Shown in pieces: positions 1 through 9,009 of a DNA stretch of 64,000 nt. Below the pieces are notes generated by a model. That model did not search any database and was not told the DNA's origin. It worked only from the letters and a program-made list of their open reading frames with translations. Source of the stretch: Streptomyces sp. NBC_01571 (GTDB lineage Bacteria > Actinomycetota > Actinomycetes > Streptomycetales > Streptomycetaceae); NCBI RefSeq assembly GCF_026339875.1, contig NZ_JAPEPZ010000002.1, forward strand, positions 682,001 to 746,000. The letters are read 5' to 3'. Each line of letters begins with the position of its first letter. The stretch's first letter is position 1. Both the position numbers and the translations under genes were made by a program.

Positions 1-5
1 TGGCG

Positions 6-749
6 TCAATCGGTCCGGTCGTTGAGTCCTTCGCGCACGACCCAGTACGGGTAGCCGAACCTCTCGCCGAGGGCGACGAACCTGGCGTGCGTCTCCCCGT
101 CGGCCGGCACCGGCACGAAGTAGGTCTTCACCGCGCGCAGGAAGAGCCGGTAGCCGAGGTCGGCGCACGCCTCGGTGACCACCCGCTCCAGCGCGGGGAT
201 CAGGCCGGTCGCCGGAACCCCGTACGGGGGCTGCTCCGAGGTGAGGCGCAACGGCTCCGCGACCGTGTGCATCACCTCGATCACGGCCCGCCGCAGCTCC
301 TGGTCGACCACCGGTTGTTGCGGCGGAGGGACGAACGCCGGATCGTCCTGGTGCACGCGGGCCAGCCATGCCTCCTCGATCCGCCGCAGCCAGGTACAGG
401 CCGTCATCCCGTGCTCGTCCGGGTCGAGGATGCCGTGCGTGGCGGCGAGCCACACCGTGCGGATCGTCTCGTCCGGCAGCGGTGAGCGCAGGAGCCGCTG
501 GATGTCCTGGCCCAGTTGGGCGGCCTTGGTGCGGTCGAACTGGTCGAGCGACGTTTCCACCAGCATGAGCCACACCGTGACGGGGCCGGGGTCGTCGGCA
601 AGGGACGGGAAGTGCTCCCTGTAGAACTCCTCCAGGTCGCGCCATCGCGAGGCGAGCCAGGTCAACCCGATGTCCGTCACGTAGATGTCTTCGATGAACT
701 CGACTTCGACGAAATCGTCCTCGACGTCGCTCTCAGGCTCGTGTGTCAC
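6..749 (-). CDS. Hypothetical protein, 247 aa
   Basis: No family is recognised. The acidic N-terminus (VTHEPESDVEDDFVEVEF) is followed by a soluble sequence rich in Trp, Leu and Glu, with no signal peptide or membrane segment. The GTG start at 749 is chosen because GAAAGG lies about 6 bases upstream and codon use looks normal from there. An upstream in-frame ATG would add about 53 atypical Arg/Gly-rich residues without a ribosome site. The gene ends just inside the window edge, so its downstream neighbour is unknown. It is probably a conserved actinobacterial protein, but no function can be assigned. Confidence 0.6.
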   Translation of the reverse strand: MTHEPESDVEDDFVEVEFIEDIYVTDIGLTWLASRWRDLEEFYREHFPSLADDPGPVTVWLMLVETSLDQFDRTKAAQLGQDIQRLLRSPLPDETIRTVWLAATHGILDPDEHGMTACTWLRRIEEAWLARVHQDDPAFVPPPQQPVVDQELRRAVIEVMHTVAEPLRLTSEQPPYGVPATGLIPALERVVTEACADLGYRLFLRAVKTYFVPVPADGETHARFVALGERFGYPYWVVREGLNDRTD

Positions 750-936
750 GGTCACCCTTTCAGATAGGAGGTAAAGACGACCCACTTGCCATGAGGGTGC
801 GCATGGTTTCCCTTGCCGACGTACTTCAGCTGGACGACGACCCTTCGCGACGTGACCGCCAGTTTGTCGACCTCGTCGGCCACCGTCACGCGGATGCTTC
901 GCGAACACGATGAGCAGACGGCCGGAGTCTGATGTT

Positions 937-1283
937 TCAGAGAGATACGCGCAGGCCGGCCATGCGGCGCACGGTGAACTCGCCGACCACGGCCTTGCGA
1001 GCGGGACCGTGCTCGGGCGGGTCCCAGTGGATGAGCGAGCGGCGCGGGAAGAAGGCGCGCCGCTCGCGGCTGAAATGGGGGAAGTTCGGATTCCGGCGGT
1101 CGGAGCTGAACCGCGGGTCCGTGAGCATGGCCCGGATGTGCTCGAACCGGCTCAGGGACCAGGCGACCTGGCCACTGGGCAGGGTGACCTGGGAGATCCC
1201 GGAATCGGTGTCCCGTATGCGGGTGTGCTGCTCCGGGGGCGCGTGCGGGCATCGGCGGGGGTCCGCTGGGCGGGAACGGTCAT
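937..1283 (-). pseudogene. Truncated cytochrome P450 (N-terminal fragment)
   Basis: The sequence encodes only the first ~115 residues of a class I bacterial P450. Recognisable parts are SGQVAWSLSRFEHIRAML, DPRFSSDRRNPNFP and the C-helix region DPPEHGPARKAVVGEFTVRRM. The ATG at 1283 has a good GGAGG site, but the frame starting there (MTVPAQRTPADAR) shifts by one base before the P450-like frame begins. The P450 frame stops at 937. The I-helix, ExxR and heme-cysteine regions are all absent, so the product cannot be active. It is a relic, possibly related to the intact P450 operon 8 kb away. Confidence 0.75.
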
Positions 1284-1365
1284 CGAGGAACCTCCATCGC
1301 TCGAGCCGGGACTGCTCACCAGGCCGCGACCACAATCGCCCGGAAGCCAGACCTGACCAGCGCAC

Positions 1366-1635
1366 CTACTCCAGGTCCATGGCCGAGTCGGCCGATGCCT
1401 CACGGCCCATCGCCTCGGACGGCACGGTCTTGATGCTGCCCGGAGCCCAGCCGAGGACTTCCTCGAAGCTTCGGGCAACGGTCGGGGTGGGCAGCTCTCC
1501 ACGGTCGCGTTCGAAGGTCCTGATGGTCGCCTCACTCAGCCAGGTGCGGCGCGCGAGTTCACGCTCTGAGATGCCTTCAGCTTCACGGAACTCGATGAGG
1601 GCTCTCGCCAGCCGCGCCGATTCCTCTCCACTCAT
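1366..1635 (-). CDS. XRE-family helix-turn-helix regulator, 89 aa
   Basis: This is a small Cro/C1-type DNA-binding protein. The helix-turn-helix spans about residues 8-60, with the recognition pattern SERELARRTWLSEATIRTFERDRGELPTP typical of XRE repressors. There is no effector domain beyond a short acidic tail (SADSAMDLE). The ATG at 1635 starts directly before the HTH; a longer in-frame extension lacks family similarity. It lies upstream of the P450 fragment on the same strand. It could be an orphan regulator or an antitoxin-like protein, but no toxin partner is visible next to it. Confidence 0.7.
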   Translation of the reverse strand: MSGEESARLARALIEFREAEGISERELARRTWLSEATIRTFERDRGELPTPTVARSFEEVLGWAPGSIKTVPSEAMGREASADSAMDLE

Positions 1636-1748
1636 GACCGCAGTATTTCGCAGAGCCCGGGCTGGGACAGCCCTCTGACTCGATCCCATGCCCCAGGGGC
1701 ACCGGCCGCGGCAACGCGCTCACCAGGCCGAACCCAAGTCGATGCGGA

Positions 1749-1982
1749 GTGCCGGTGGTGGGGCAACCGGGGCGCGTTCTGCCAGATCCGATGATGGGCT
1801 GCGACTGCTGCGATCCCCTGGTGGCGCGAGACCGTCTGGAGGACGCGCTGCAGTGGCTTTCCCGTGGTGCTCGGGCTGACCTCGGCAGGCTTGTTGCCAG
1901 GTTCGACGCTGAGTTCGGCCGCAGGTCCGTCTCCCCAGCTCACCTCGTGCTTGCAACTCCGTTCAGTGCTTGCGGATATTGA
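1749..1982 (+). pseudogene. Possible C-terminal gene fragment with CDCC motif
   Basis: The stretch reads GCDCCDPLVARDRLEDALQWLSRGARADLGRLVARFDAEFGRRS. This resembles the tail of small actinobacterial proteins with a Cys-rich CDCC segment followed by an amphipathic helix. No start codon with a ribosome site or N-terminal domain is visible, and the reading frame runs beyond the similarity. The rest of 1636-2047 shows nothing else recognisable. Treat it as a tentative relic. Confidence 0.25.
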
Positions 1983-2047
1983 CGCGGATATTGACGCAGG
2001 CGATTCATGGAGAACTGAGGGTCTGGTGGTTCCTCGCTGCTCAGCGC

Positions 2048-2230
2048 TCAGCCGGCGGCCTGTTGTTCGGCGCGGGCGCGCGTGGTGGCGAGGCGATAGG
2101 AGTCCGTGCCGGTCTCGATGATGTTGCCGCCGAAAGTGTGAGACGGTCGACGATGGCCGCGCAGAGGACGGGTCGGTGAAGGCCGACCACCCCGACGGCC
2201 GCTCGGTTCACCAGCCCAGGCTCCAGCCGT
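2048..2230 (-). pseudogene. IS21-type IstB remnant (C-terminal end)
   Basis: On the minus strand, CAAIVDRLT is followed, after a frameshift, by GGNIIETGTDSYRLA and a short basic/Gln tail. This is the typical C-terminus of the IS21 ATP-binding helper IstB. At least one frameshift separates the two parts and the ATPase core is missing. It is a transposition scar with no expected function, and it lies beside other IS21 pieces of different orientation. Confidence 0.6.
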
Positions 2231-2235
2231 GCTCG

Positions 2236-2577
2236 GAGGCGGAGGTCGCGTTCGTGGGCATCGGCCCGGGAGTCGGGCGCTGGTTGAAGGAGGCCGGCCC
2301 CGCCGGGGCGTCCCGCATCCGCGCCAAGATGGCCCATGCCGGCGAGCTCACCGCGGTTCTGGGCAGCCACCGGGTCGACCAGTCCCTCGGACTCGCGGCT
2401 GCGGCCGGGCGTTTCGCCGAGGACGACCTGGTCTCCATCCTGGAGCACATTGCGGCCGGCAAGCCCGTCGGCCAGGTCGTCCGTGCCGACGAGGCCCACT
2501 CCGTGCAGAACGGCACCGTCGCCTGGCAAGCCCTGGGCCGGCAGCATACGGCGGCTGGGGAGCCGAGGGCAGACTGA
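2236..2577 (+). pseudogene. IS21-type IstA transposase remnant (C-terminal end)
   Basis: The sequence VDQSLGLAAAAGRFAEDDLVSILEH followed by DEAHSVQNGTVAWQALG resembles the C-terminal tail of actinobacterial IS21 IstA transposases. The DDE catalytic core is absent and the 5' part does not continue as transposase. It points toward the intervening gene at 2584-2874 and an IstB start fragment at 2924. That arrangement suggests that an istA-istB junction once lay here and was disrupted. Confidence 0.5.
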
Positions 2578-2583
2578 CCTGAG

Positions 2584-2874
2584 TCAGTCGCCGATGAACC
2601 ACAGATACAGGTGCAGCCCTCGTTCCACGACCTGGCACAGCTCGCGGGCCTGACCGACCCAGTCACTGCCCAAGTCGGCAGGAAGCCGGTCGAGTTCCGC
2701 CAGCAGCAGCGACACCTGCCGCTGGTTGAAGACCGCATCCCCATACGGCGTCAGGGCCCAGAGCATCGGGAACTCCGCCGGGTCCAGATCCGCGAAGCCG
2801 GCCGTCCACTCCACACCGGCTTTGGCCCGAGCCACCACGTTCCCGCTGCCACCACGCACCGCCATATTGATCAT
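2584..2874 (-). CDS. Conserved hypothetical protein, 96 aa
   Basis: This is a compact soluble protein with a continuous, normal-looking composition (MAVRGGSGNVVARAKAGVEW... FPMLWALTPYGDAVFNQRQVSLLLAELDRLP...). It resembles small Streptomyces hypothetical proteins in which a short Gly-rich start is followed by a helical domain. No catalytic motif is visible. Starts at 2874 (MINMAVRGG) or 2865 (MAVRGG) are both possible, and neither has a strong ribosome site. It lies between two IS21 fragments on the opposite strand, so it may be a passenger or an insertion into the old element. Confidence 0.6.
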   Translation of the reverse strand: MINMAVRGGSGNVVARAKAGVEWTAGFADLDPAEFPMLWALTPYGDAVFNQRQVSLLLAELDRLPADLGSDWVGQARELCQVVERGLHLYLWFIGD

Positions 2875-2923
2875 CCGCCGAGCCTATCGGCGCCCACTGC
2901 GACCCACGAAGGAATTACCGACC

Positions 2924-3199
2924 GTGACGTTTCCCCAGGCTCCGGCCCTGCCCGAGGAGCTCGACAAGCTGATGCGCCGGATGCGGCTGCCCTACATGCG
3001 CAACGCCGCACCCGGCGTCCTGGCGACCGCTCGGGCCCAGCGGTGGGACCCAGCCGAGGTCCTGCGGCTGCTGATCTCCGAGGAGGTCACCGGCCGCGAC
3101 GCAGCAACCATGCACCTCCGGCGCCGGTCGGCGAACTTCCCTACCGGCAAGACCTTCGCGTCCCTGCGGGCCGAGGACTCCACCATCCTCATCGCGACG
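2924..3199 (+). pseudogene. IS21-type IstB remnant (N-terminal end)
   Basis: The GTG at 2924 begins a sequence matching the start of IstB helpers: ALPEELDKLMRRMRLPYMRNAAP, then ATARAQRWDPAEVLRLLISEE, then GRDAATMHLRRRSANFPTGKTF. After about 90 residues the frame leaves the family and the Walker A/B ATPase core is not present. It is a truncated, inactive relic. A second IstB end fragment (2048-2230) is nearby in the opposite orientation, so at least two IS21-like insertions or an inversion must be invoked. Confidence 0.7.
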
Positions 3200-3441
3200 T
3201 GGTCTATCCACAACATCAGGACCTGGTCGACGAGTTCCGTCTCAGGGCCAAAGCGCAAGGCAGGGTGCCCACAGCTGCCCAGGAACTCGCCGAGCGGCAC
3301 GCGGCCCTGCCCGAGGAGCTGACGCGGGTGAAGCAACAGCTGGCGCCAGAAAAGCAGTTGACCACGTTCCTGCCGCGCACCACCGTGGAACTGTCGATCG
3401 AGGTGGAGAACCCCCGCCCTGAACAGGGAGGAGGCCGCCGA
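3200..3441 (+). pseudogene. Remnant resembling recombinase-associated coiled-coil protein
   Basis: The frame reads YPQHQDLVDEFRLRAKAQGRVP and continues with alternating Glu/Arg/Leu heptads (LAERHAALPEELTRVKQQLAPEKQ). The pattern of a short HTH end followed by a coiled coil resembles small proteins encoded beside mobile-element recombinases (DUF6262-like). There is no convincing start and no partner recombinase. 3442-3578 holds nothing recognisable. Confidence 0.3.
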
Positions 3442-3578
3442 TGCCACGGTGGTGCACACGCCTCGGCCGCGCGGCCGATTTTTGCCCGCAGATCCGGGGA
3501 GCCGAGCCACGCTCGGTGACCCGGCGGTCACGGCTTTCAGTGTTACTGGCAACCGGCACCGGCCCCGGGCGGCTGCTG

Positions 3579-6065
3579 TCACGGCACACCGGGTCGAGAG
3601 ACGTCAGAGCTGTGGGTGATCTGCCGCGACCCACCTCGGTCCTGAATGGCTTGCTCGGACCAGATTGTCTTGCCGTTCCGGACATGGCGGCAGCCCCATC
3701 GTCCGCCGAGTTGAGCGACGAGGAACAGGCCGCGTCCTCCCTCGTCGGTGGTGCAGGCACGCCGTAGACGAGGTTGGGTGCTGCTGGAGTCGGTGACCTC
3801 GCACACCAGGACGTCGTGGCGAATCAGACGGAGGTCCATCGGCGAACGACCGTAGCGGATGGCGTTGGTCACCAGTTCGCTGACGATGAGTTCGGTGGCG
3901 AAGAGGAGGTCGTCCAGGCCCCACAGCGTGAGTTGGCGGGTTGTCCATTCTCGGGCCTTGGAGACGGCGGCCGGATCGGCCGGGATCTCCCAGTTGGCGG
4001 TGTCGGCCGCTGGGACGGCGCGGGTGCGGGCCAGCAGCAGGGCCGCGTCGTCGCGCGGCGCTTGGTCTGCCAGACCGGCGAGGAGCGCCCGGCCGGTTTC
4101 GTCGAGGGCGCGATCCGGACGGCAGGACGCGGCGAGGGCATCCGTCAGGCGCCGCAGGCCTTGGTCGATGTCGCGGTCGAGCTGTTCGATCAGGCCGTCG
4201 GTGTACAGGGCGAGGACGCTGCCCGGCTCGAGGTCGATCACGGTGGTCTCGTACGCCATGGCGCAGACGCCGAGTGGTGGCCCCGGGGAGATCTCGACGA
4301 CTTCGGCGGTCCCGTCGGGCCGGACCAGGATGGGTGGCGGGTGCCCGGCACTGGCGATGGCGCAGCGCCTGGTGACCGGGTCGTAGACCGCGTACAGGCA
4401 TGTGCCGCCGACGATGTCGTGGTCGCCGAGTGGGGCTTCGGCCGCCAGTCGCTGGACCAGGTCCGTGATCCGTGTGAGCAACTCGTCCGGCTCGAGTTCC
4501 AGGTCCGCGAGCGTCTGGATGGCGGCGCGCAGGCGCCCCATGGTGGTGCTTGCGGGCATGCCGTGGCCGACCACGTCCCCGGCGACGAGGGCCAGCCGGA
4601 GAGAGGGCAGAGCAATGGCGTCGTACCAGTCGCCGCTGCTGCCTGCTCCGTTCCCTGCGGGCAGGTAGAGGCCGGCGGTCTCGGCTGCCGGAGTGTCGGT
4701 CGTGGCCGGGGGAAGGAGGCTCTGCTGCAAAGCCACGGCCGCCCTGTGCTCGCGCGTGTAGCGGCGGGCGTTGTCGATGGCGAGCGCACCCCGTGAGGCG
4801 ATCTGCTTCATGAGATCCGCCTCGTCCTCGGTGAAGGGATCGGATCGGCCGCAGCGCCAGACCGATACGGCACCGAGCGTCAGACCACGGGCGTGCAACG
4901 GGGCCACCAGCACCGAATGGACGTCCTTCGGGACGAGATACTCGACGAGGTGCGGGTCTCTGACCATGGCGATGAAGTCGTCAAGGCCGAAGACGACCGG
5001 CTCACCGTTGCGGAAGCTGTGCAGCAAGGGGTGGTCGGGAAGGGGCGGGATGGACCCGCCACGCTTGATGCCGGCCGGCCACACCGCGGTGCCCGGCGCG
5101 AGGGCCGCGTTGCCCATGTCTCCACCGCCCAACTGCTTCGAGGGTTCGTCCCCGTCGAAAACGGAGTGAGCAAGGTCGACTGAGGCGAGCTCTCCAAACG
5201 CGGGTGCGAGAACGTCCGCAAGGTCCTGCGCAGTGCGCACGACATCCAGGGATCCTCCTACTCGCTCCGCCACCTCGCGGGCGAGATCCAGATGACGGCG
5301 GGCGCGCATCTGGTCGACGTTGTCGAAGTACAGGGCTGCGACCCCCGTGGGGCGCCCTCGCGCGTCCTCGAGTCGGAAAGCGGACAGCGAGAGCGCGTGC
5401 TGCCGCGTCGGATCGTGCCTCCAGCTGACCTGCTGGTTTCTGCGGACCACCGGGGCACCCGTCTCGAGTACCTGGCGCAGTACTGCCTCGAGGTTCTCGG
5501 CGTCCTCGGCGCCCAGCACGTCGCTCAGCCGAGTGCCGGGCTGTACCGGGGGGCCGTCGAGAGTGCCCGGCGTGGCGTTCGTCTGCACGGTGGTGAGATC
5601 GGTGTCGTGCACAGCGATCGTGACCCGGTTCTGCGCGGACAGTGCGCGCAGGAGCGCTGCACCCTGCTCGTGGCCGGCGACATGGTGGGTAGGGGCCGCC
5701 AGGACGAGGACCTCCGCCGAGCCGCCCACCTTGGTGGTCCGGAAGGTGACATCGATGGCGTCGCCGCTCCGGTGCCACAGCCGTACCCGGCCGGACGCCG
5801 GCATCTCCGTGGCGCGGCGCAGGTCGTCCGGGAGGTCGGCCACCAGTTCCCGCACGGGACGGCCGCAGACATCCTCGGCGCGGAACCCCGTCAGGTCCTC
5901 TGCTGTCCCGGTCCACCGCACCACCGCGCCTCGATCGTCGAGCACGGCGGCTGCCGGACCGTCGAAGGCGTACAACCTGCCGCCGGGACCGCCGGAACAG
6001 GAGACGCCCGTCGACCCTCGGGAGGCGCCTGCCGAGCAGGCCTTGTTGACACTCTCTTTGTCCAT
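3579..6065 (-). CDS. PAS/GAF sensor SpoIIE phosphatase with HATPase domain, 828 aa
   Basis: This is a cytoplasmic partner-switch type regulator. PAS-like domains occupy about residues 25-110 (VVRWTGTAEDLTGFRAEDVCGRPV) and 150-250, a GAF domain about 260-440, and a SpoIIE/PP2C phosphatase about 445-655 (LQQSLLPP, GDWYDAI, GDVVGHGMPASTTMGRLR, LYTDGLIE). A C-terminal HATPase anti-sigma kinase-like domain follows (ELVTNAIRYG near 727, GRGLFLVAQLGGRWG near 775). By family knowledge such proteins dephosphorylate anti-anti-sigma factors, while the HATPase part can bind or phosphorylate them. The ATG at 6065 has AAGGAAG upstream. It follows the 6145-8607 paralogue by 79 bp, probably in one operon. 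No anti-anti-sigma partner is encoded nearby. Confidence 0.92.
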   Translation of the reverse strand: MDKESVNKACSAGASRGSTGVSCSGGPGGRLYAFDGPAAAVLDDRGAVVRWTGTAEDLTGFRAEDVCGRPVRELVADLPDDLRRATEMPASGRVRLWHRSGDAIDVTFRTTKVGGSAEVLVLAAPTHHVAGHEQGAALLRALSAQNRVTIAVHDTDLTTVQTNATPGTLDGPPVQPGTRLSDVLGAEDAENLEAVLRQVLETGAPVVRRNQQVSWRHDPTRQHALSLSAFRLEDARGRPTGVAALYFDNVDQMRARRHLDLAREVAERVGGSLDVVRTAQDLADVLAPAFGELASVDLAHSVFDGDEPSKQLGGGDMGNAALAPGTAVWPAGIKRGGSIPPLPDHPLLHSFRNGEPVVFGLDDFIAMVRDPHLVEYLVPKDVHSVLVAPLHARGLTLGAVSVWRCGRSDPFTEDEADLMKQIASRGALAIDNARRYTREHRAAVALQQSLLPPATTDTPAAETAGLYLPAGNGAGSSGDWYDAIALPSLRLALVAGDVVGHGMPASTTMGRLRAAIQTLADLELEPDELLTRITDLVQRLAAEAPLGDHDIVGGTCLYAVYDPVTRRCAIASAGHPPPILVRPDGTAEVVEISPGPPLGVCAMAYETTVIDLEPGSVLALYTDGLIEQLDRDIDQGLRRLTDALAASCRPDRALDETGRALLAGLADQAPRDDAALLLARTRAVPAADTANWEIPADPAAVSKAREWTTRQLTLWGLDDLLFATELIVSELVTNAIRYGRSPMDLRLIRHDVLVCEVTDSSSTQPRLRRACTTDEGGRGLFLVAQLGGRWGCRHVRNGKTIWSEQAIQDRGGSRQITHSSDVSRPGVP

Positions 6066-6144
6066 CTCTGGCTTCCTTTGCGAGAGCCTGCGGCTCTGGA
6101 GACCGCATGCTGTGGCGGCCGTCGCCGGCCCGGTCGGCTGCGCG

Positions 6145-8607
6145 TCACAACGCGACGGCTTTGGAGGGCAGGTCTTGTTCGGCCCAGACGACCTTGCCGT
6201 CCCTGGCAGTACGGCAGCCCCACCTGCGGGACAACTGAGCGACGAGGAAAAGACCACGGCCCTGCTCGTCGATGATGTGAGGCTGGCGGGGGCGTGGGTG
6301 GCTGGCGTTGCTGTCGGAGACTTCGCACGTCAAGACCTGGTGCTGGATGAGCCGCAGGCGGATCGGGCCGCCGCCGTAGCGGATGGCGTTGGTGACCAGT
6401 TCACTGACGATCAGCTCCACGGTGGTCACCAGACGCTCAAGCCCCCATCCGCTGAGCTGACGGGTGGCTGCCTGCCGGGCGATGTGGACGGCCGCCGGCT
6501 CGTTCGGCAGTTCCCAGGAAGCTACCTGGGCCGGTTCGAGTCCGCGCGTCCGCGCGAGGAGCAAGGTGACGTCGTCGGCCGGGGACTGAGTCGGCAAGGA
6601 CTCGATCACCCGAGAGCACAGGTCTTCCAGGGACGAACTGGTCTCCGCCAAGACGGCGCCCAAGCGATCCAGGCCCACGTCGATGTCGTCGTCGCGGGAC
6701 TCGACCAGACCGTCGGTGTAAAGCGCGAGCAGAGTTCCCTCGGGCAGTTCCAGTTCCACGGACTCGAAAGGGACCAGGCCGAGGCCGAGGCCGAGCGGGG
6801 CCCCGGCGGGCATGTCGGGGAAAGTGATACGGCCCTGCGGGTCGATGATCGCGGGCGGGGGATGCCCGGCCCGCGCCATCGTGCACCGCCGGGTGACCGG
6901 GTCGTACACGGCATACAGACAGGTGGCGCCCACCGCCGCGGGGTTCTGGTCCGGAGCGTCGGCATCTTCCTCGCTCAGCCGCCGGACCGTGTCATCGAGA
7001 TGCGTCAGCAGTTCGTGGGGAGGCAGTTCCATGTCCGCGAGCGTGCGGACGGCGGTGCGCAGTCGCCCCATCGTCGCCGCGGCGTTGATGCCGTGGCCGA
7101 CCACATCTCCGACGACGAGGGCCACCCGGGCGCCAGACAGCTTGATCACGTCGAACCAGTCACCCCCCACGCCGTGGTCCATGTCGGCCGGCACATAGCG
7201 CGAGGCCACATCGAGGGCGGCGCCGCCGCCCACATGGTGCGGGAGCAGGTCGCGTTGGAGCGTCAGGGCCGCGGTGCGTTGACGGGCGTACTGGAGAGCG
7301 TTGTCCAGGCTGAGCGCGGCCCGGGTGACAAGCTCCTCACCAAGGAGGAGGTCGTCCTCCTGGAACGGCGTCGATTCATGGGAGCGGCCGAACACCGCCA
7401 GTCCCAGTACACAGCGCCGCGCACGGATGGGTACGACCATCAAAGAGTGGACGCCGCTGTCGCGGACCCTCTGCGCCAGCGTCAGGTCGTGAATGACCCA
7501 GGGGCCTGGATGGGTGTCCAGCACCGATTCCAGGTAAGACCTGCCCGTGCGCAGGGCGGCGGCAAACAGTGACGTCGGGAAGGGGCGGATCACCTCTTCC
7601 CGCACCCACGGCAACTTGACGACACCACGGTCGATGGAGGCCACACCGGCACGGCGCAGCACAGGCGGGCGGTCGTTCGCCTTGCCGGTCCCCGCCGAGG
7701 GATCCACGCCGAACGGAACCGCCTCCATCAGGTCGACGAGTGCGTGGTCGGCCAGCAGGGGTACGGCAAGGTCTGCCAGTTCTTGCCCGGTGCGCATGAC
7801 CTCGAGGGTGCTGCCGATGCGGGTGCCGGCTTCGCTGAGGATGGCAAGGCGCTCGCGCGCCCGCTGGTTGCCGGTGACGTCCACGCTCATGGCGCACACT
7901 GCCAGTGCCGTGCCGTCCGCGTCCTGGAGGCAGAAGAACGAGGCCGAGTACGCGTGCTCCCGGCGCCGGACCGTCGACGACCACGCCCGGTACTCGTGGA
8001 CCATGGTGGTGCCACTCTGCAGCACCTGCCGCATCACCACCTCGAGCGCTTGGGCCTCGACGGCGGGCAGTGAGTCCCGCAGACGGCGTCCGAACCGTCG
8101 CTCAGGAGAGGTGCCGTCGTGGCGCTCCATGACGTCGTTGACCCAGGTACAGCGCAGCTGCGGGTCATAGACAGCGATGCCGACCGGTGCGTGGGCCAGC
8201 AGCGACTCCCGCACAGCTCCGTTGGGTGCCCCCGAGGACAGGGTTCCTATATCGGTCACGGACACCAACCACCGGGTGCCGGCGTCCTGCCCCCACAACA
8301 GTGAGATCCGCAGTGTCATTTTGATGGCGTGGCCGTCGCAGTGGCGGACCGTCACGGTGCCGGACCAGCCGTCCTGGGCACGACACTGCTGGGCGAACGC
8401 CGCGGCACTCGGGGCGTCCTCGGCGGGCGGCAGCAAGTGTGCCGCGGACCGGCCCACCACTTCCCCGGCCGGGTACCCGACAAGCTGCTCAGCGGCGTGC
8501 GTCCACCCCACCACCGTCCCCTCCACATCGAGCATCGCTATGGCCGCGTCGGGTATCTCTCGGGGGCTCACCGGCTTGGCGAGCGGCGTTTGGTCAGTCT
8601 TCGTCAT
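6145..8607 (-). CDS. PAS/GAF sensor SpoIIE phosphatase with HATPase domain, 820 aa
   Basis: This paralogue of the downstream gene has the same order: PAS about 15-110 (MLDVEGTVVGWTHAAEQLVGYPAGEVVGRS), a second PAS about 130-250, GAF about 260-435, SpoIIE/PP2C from about 446 (LTLQRDLLPHHVGG, GGDWFDVI, GDVVGHGINAAATMGRLR, LYTDGLVES) and HATPase with ELVTNAIRYGGG near 734. The ATG at 8607 follows GGGAAGAACCAG, a good ribosome site. It is first in the apparent two-gene operon and diverges from the TetR gene at 9010. TGATG-type dyads lie between them, so that TetR may repress it (inference). Tandem placement suggests local duplication followed by divergence of the sensor half. Confidence 0.92.
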   Translation of the reverse strand: MTKTDQTPLAKPVSPREIPDAAIAMLDVEGTVVGWTHAAEQLVGYPAGEVVGRSAAHLLPPAEDAPSAAAFAQQCRAQDGWSGTVTVRHCDGHAIKMTLRISLLWGQDAGTRWLVSVTDIGTLSSGAPNGAVRESLLAHAPVGIAVYDPQLRCTWVNDVMERHDGTSPERRFGRRLRDSLPAVEAQALEVVMRQVLQSGTTMVHEYRAWSSTVRRREHAYSASFFCLQDADGTALAVCAMSVDVTGNQRARERLAILSEAGTRIGSTLEVMRTGQELADLAVPLLADHALVDLMEAVPFGVDPSAGTGKANDRPPVLRRAGVASIDRGVVKLPWVREEVIRPFPTSLFAAALRTGRSYLESVLDTHPGPWVIHDLTLAQRVRDSGVHSLMVVPIRARRCVLGLAVFGRSHESTPFQEDDLLLGEELVTRAALSLDNALQYARQRTAALTLQRDLLPHHVGGGAALDVASRYVPADMDHGVGGDWFDVIKLSGARVALVVGDVVGHGINAAATMGRLRTAVRTLADMELPPHELLTHLDDTVRRLSEEDADAPDQNPAAVGATCLYAVYDPVTRRCTMARAGHPPPAIIDPQGRITFPDMPAGAPLGLGLGLVPFESVELELPEGTLLALYTDGLVESRDDDIDVGLDRLGAVLAETSSSLEDLCSRVIESLPTQSPADDVTLLLARTRGLEPAQVASWELPNEPAAVHIARQAATRQLSGWGLERLVTTVELIVSELVTNAIRYGGGPIRLRLIQHQVLTCEVSDSNASHPRPRQPHIIDEQGRGLFLVAQLSRRWGCRTARDGKVVWAEQDLPSKAVAL

Positions 8608-9009
8608 CTGGTTCTTCCCGTTGGTGCGGAGGTGTGAGACAGCGCCGGCATGTGCGGCGTCGGGCTGATCCGTAGCCGTGGTGGAACGGTGTGGGCCGGG
8701 GCTGAGGAGCCCCCGGCGGGACCGGTCGTGCCAGGCGTGCGACGGGACGCGCTGCTGCGCCGATGGTTGAGTGGCCCAGCGCGACATCTGCCCATCTCGG
8801 ACCAGTTTGTCCATTTCTGATGAAATTGTCAGATACGAGCGCTTCATCGTCAAGCCCCTCGAAACTGATCAAAGCGTCAGAAATGAGTGTGCGGTGTCAC
8901 ATCGCTGGGCCGTGGAGTCGGGATCGACGAGCAGGGGGGTGGACGTCCGAGGCGGGCGATGACATGATGAATCCATCAGAACTGCTGCTCTTATTCATGG
9001 AGCATGCCG
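8608..9009. promoter_or_regulatory. Divergent promoter region with three TGATG/TCA dyads
   Basis: The 402-bp gap between the phosphatase gene and the TetR gene contains three imperfect inverted repeats: TCTGATGAAATTGTCAGA (8816-8833), ACTGATCAAAGCGTCAGA (8864-8881) and TGATGAATCCATCA (8966-8979). Their similarity and spacing suggest operators for the adjacent TetR. Similar elements lie by the paralogous TetR at 27.9 kb. Binding is inferred only from symmetry and location. No gene is seen in the gap. Confidence 0.5.

Noticed and set aside
5320..7572. Long plus-strand frame (750 codons) opposite the two tandem SpoIIE genes
   Set aside because: It spans the gap between two clear minus-strand genes and has no recognisable domain, so it is an antisense shadow.
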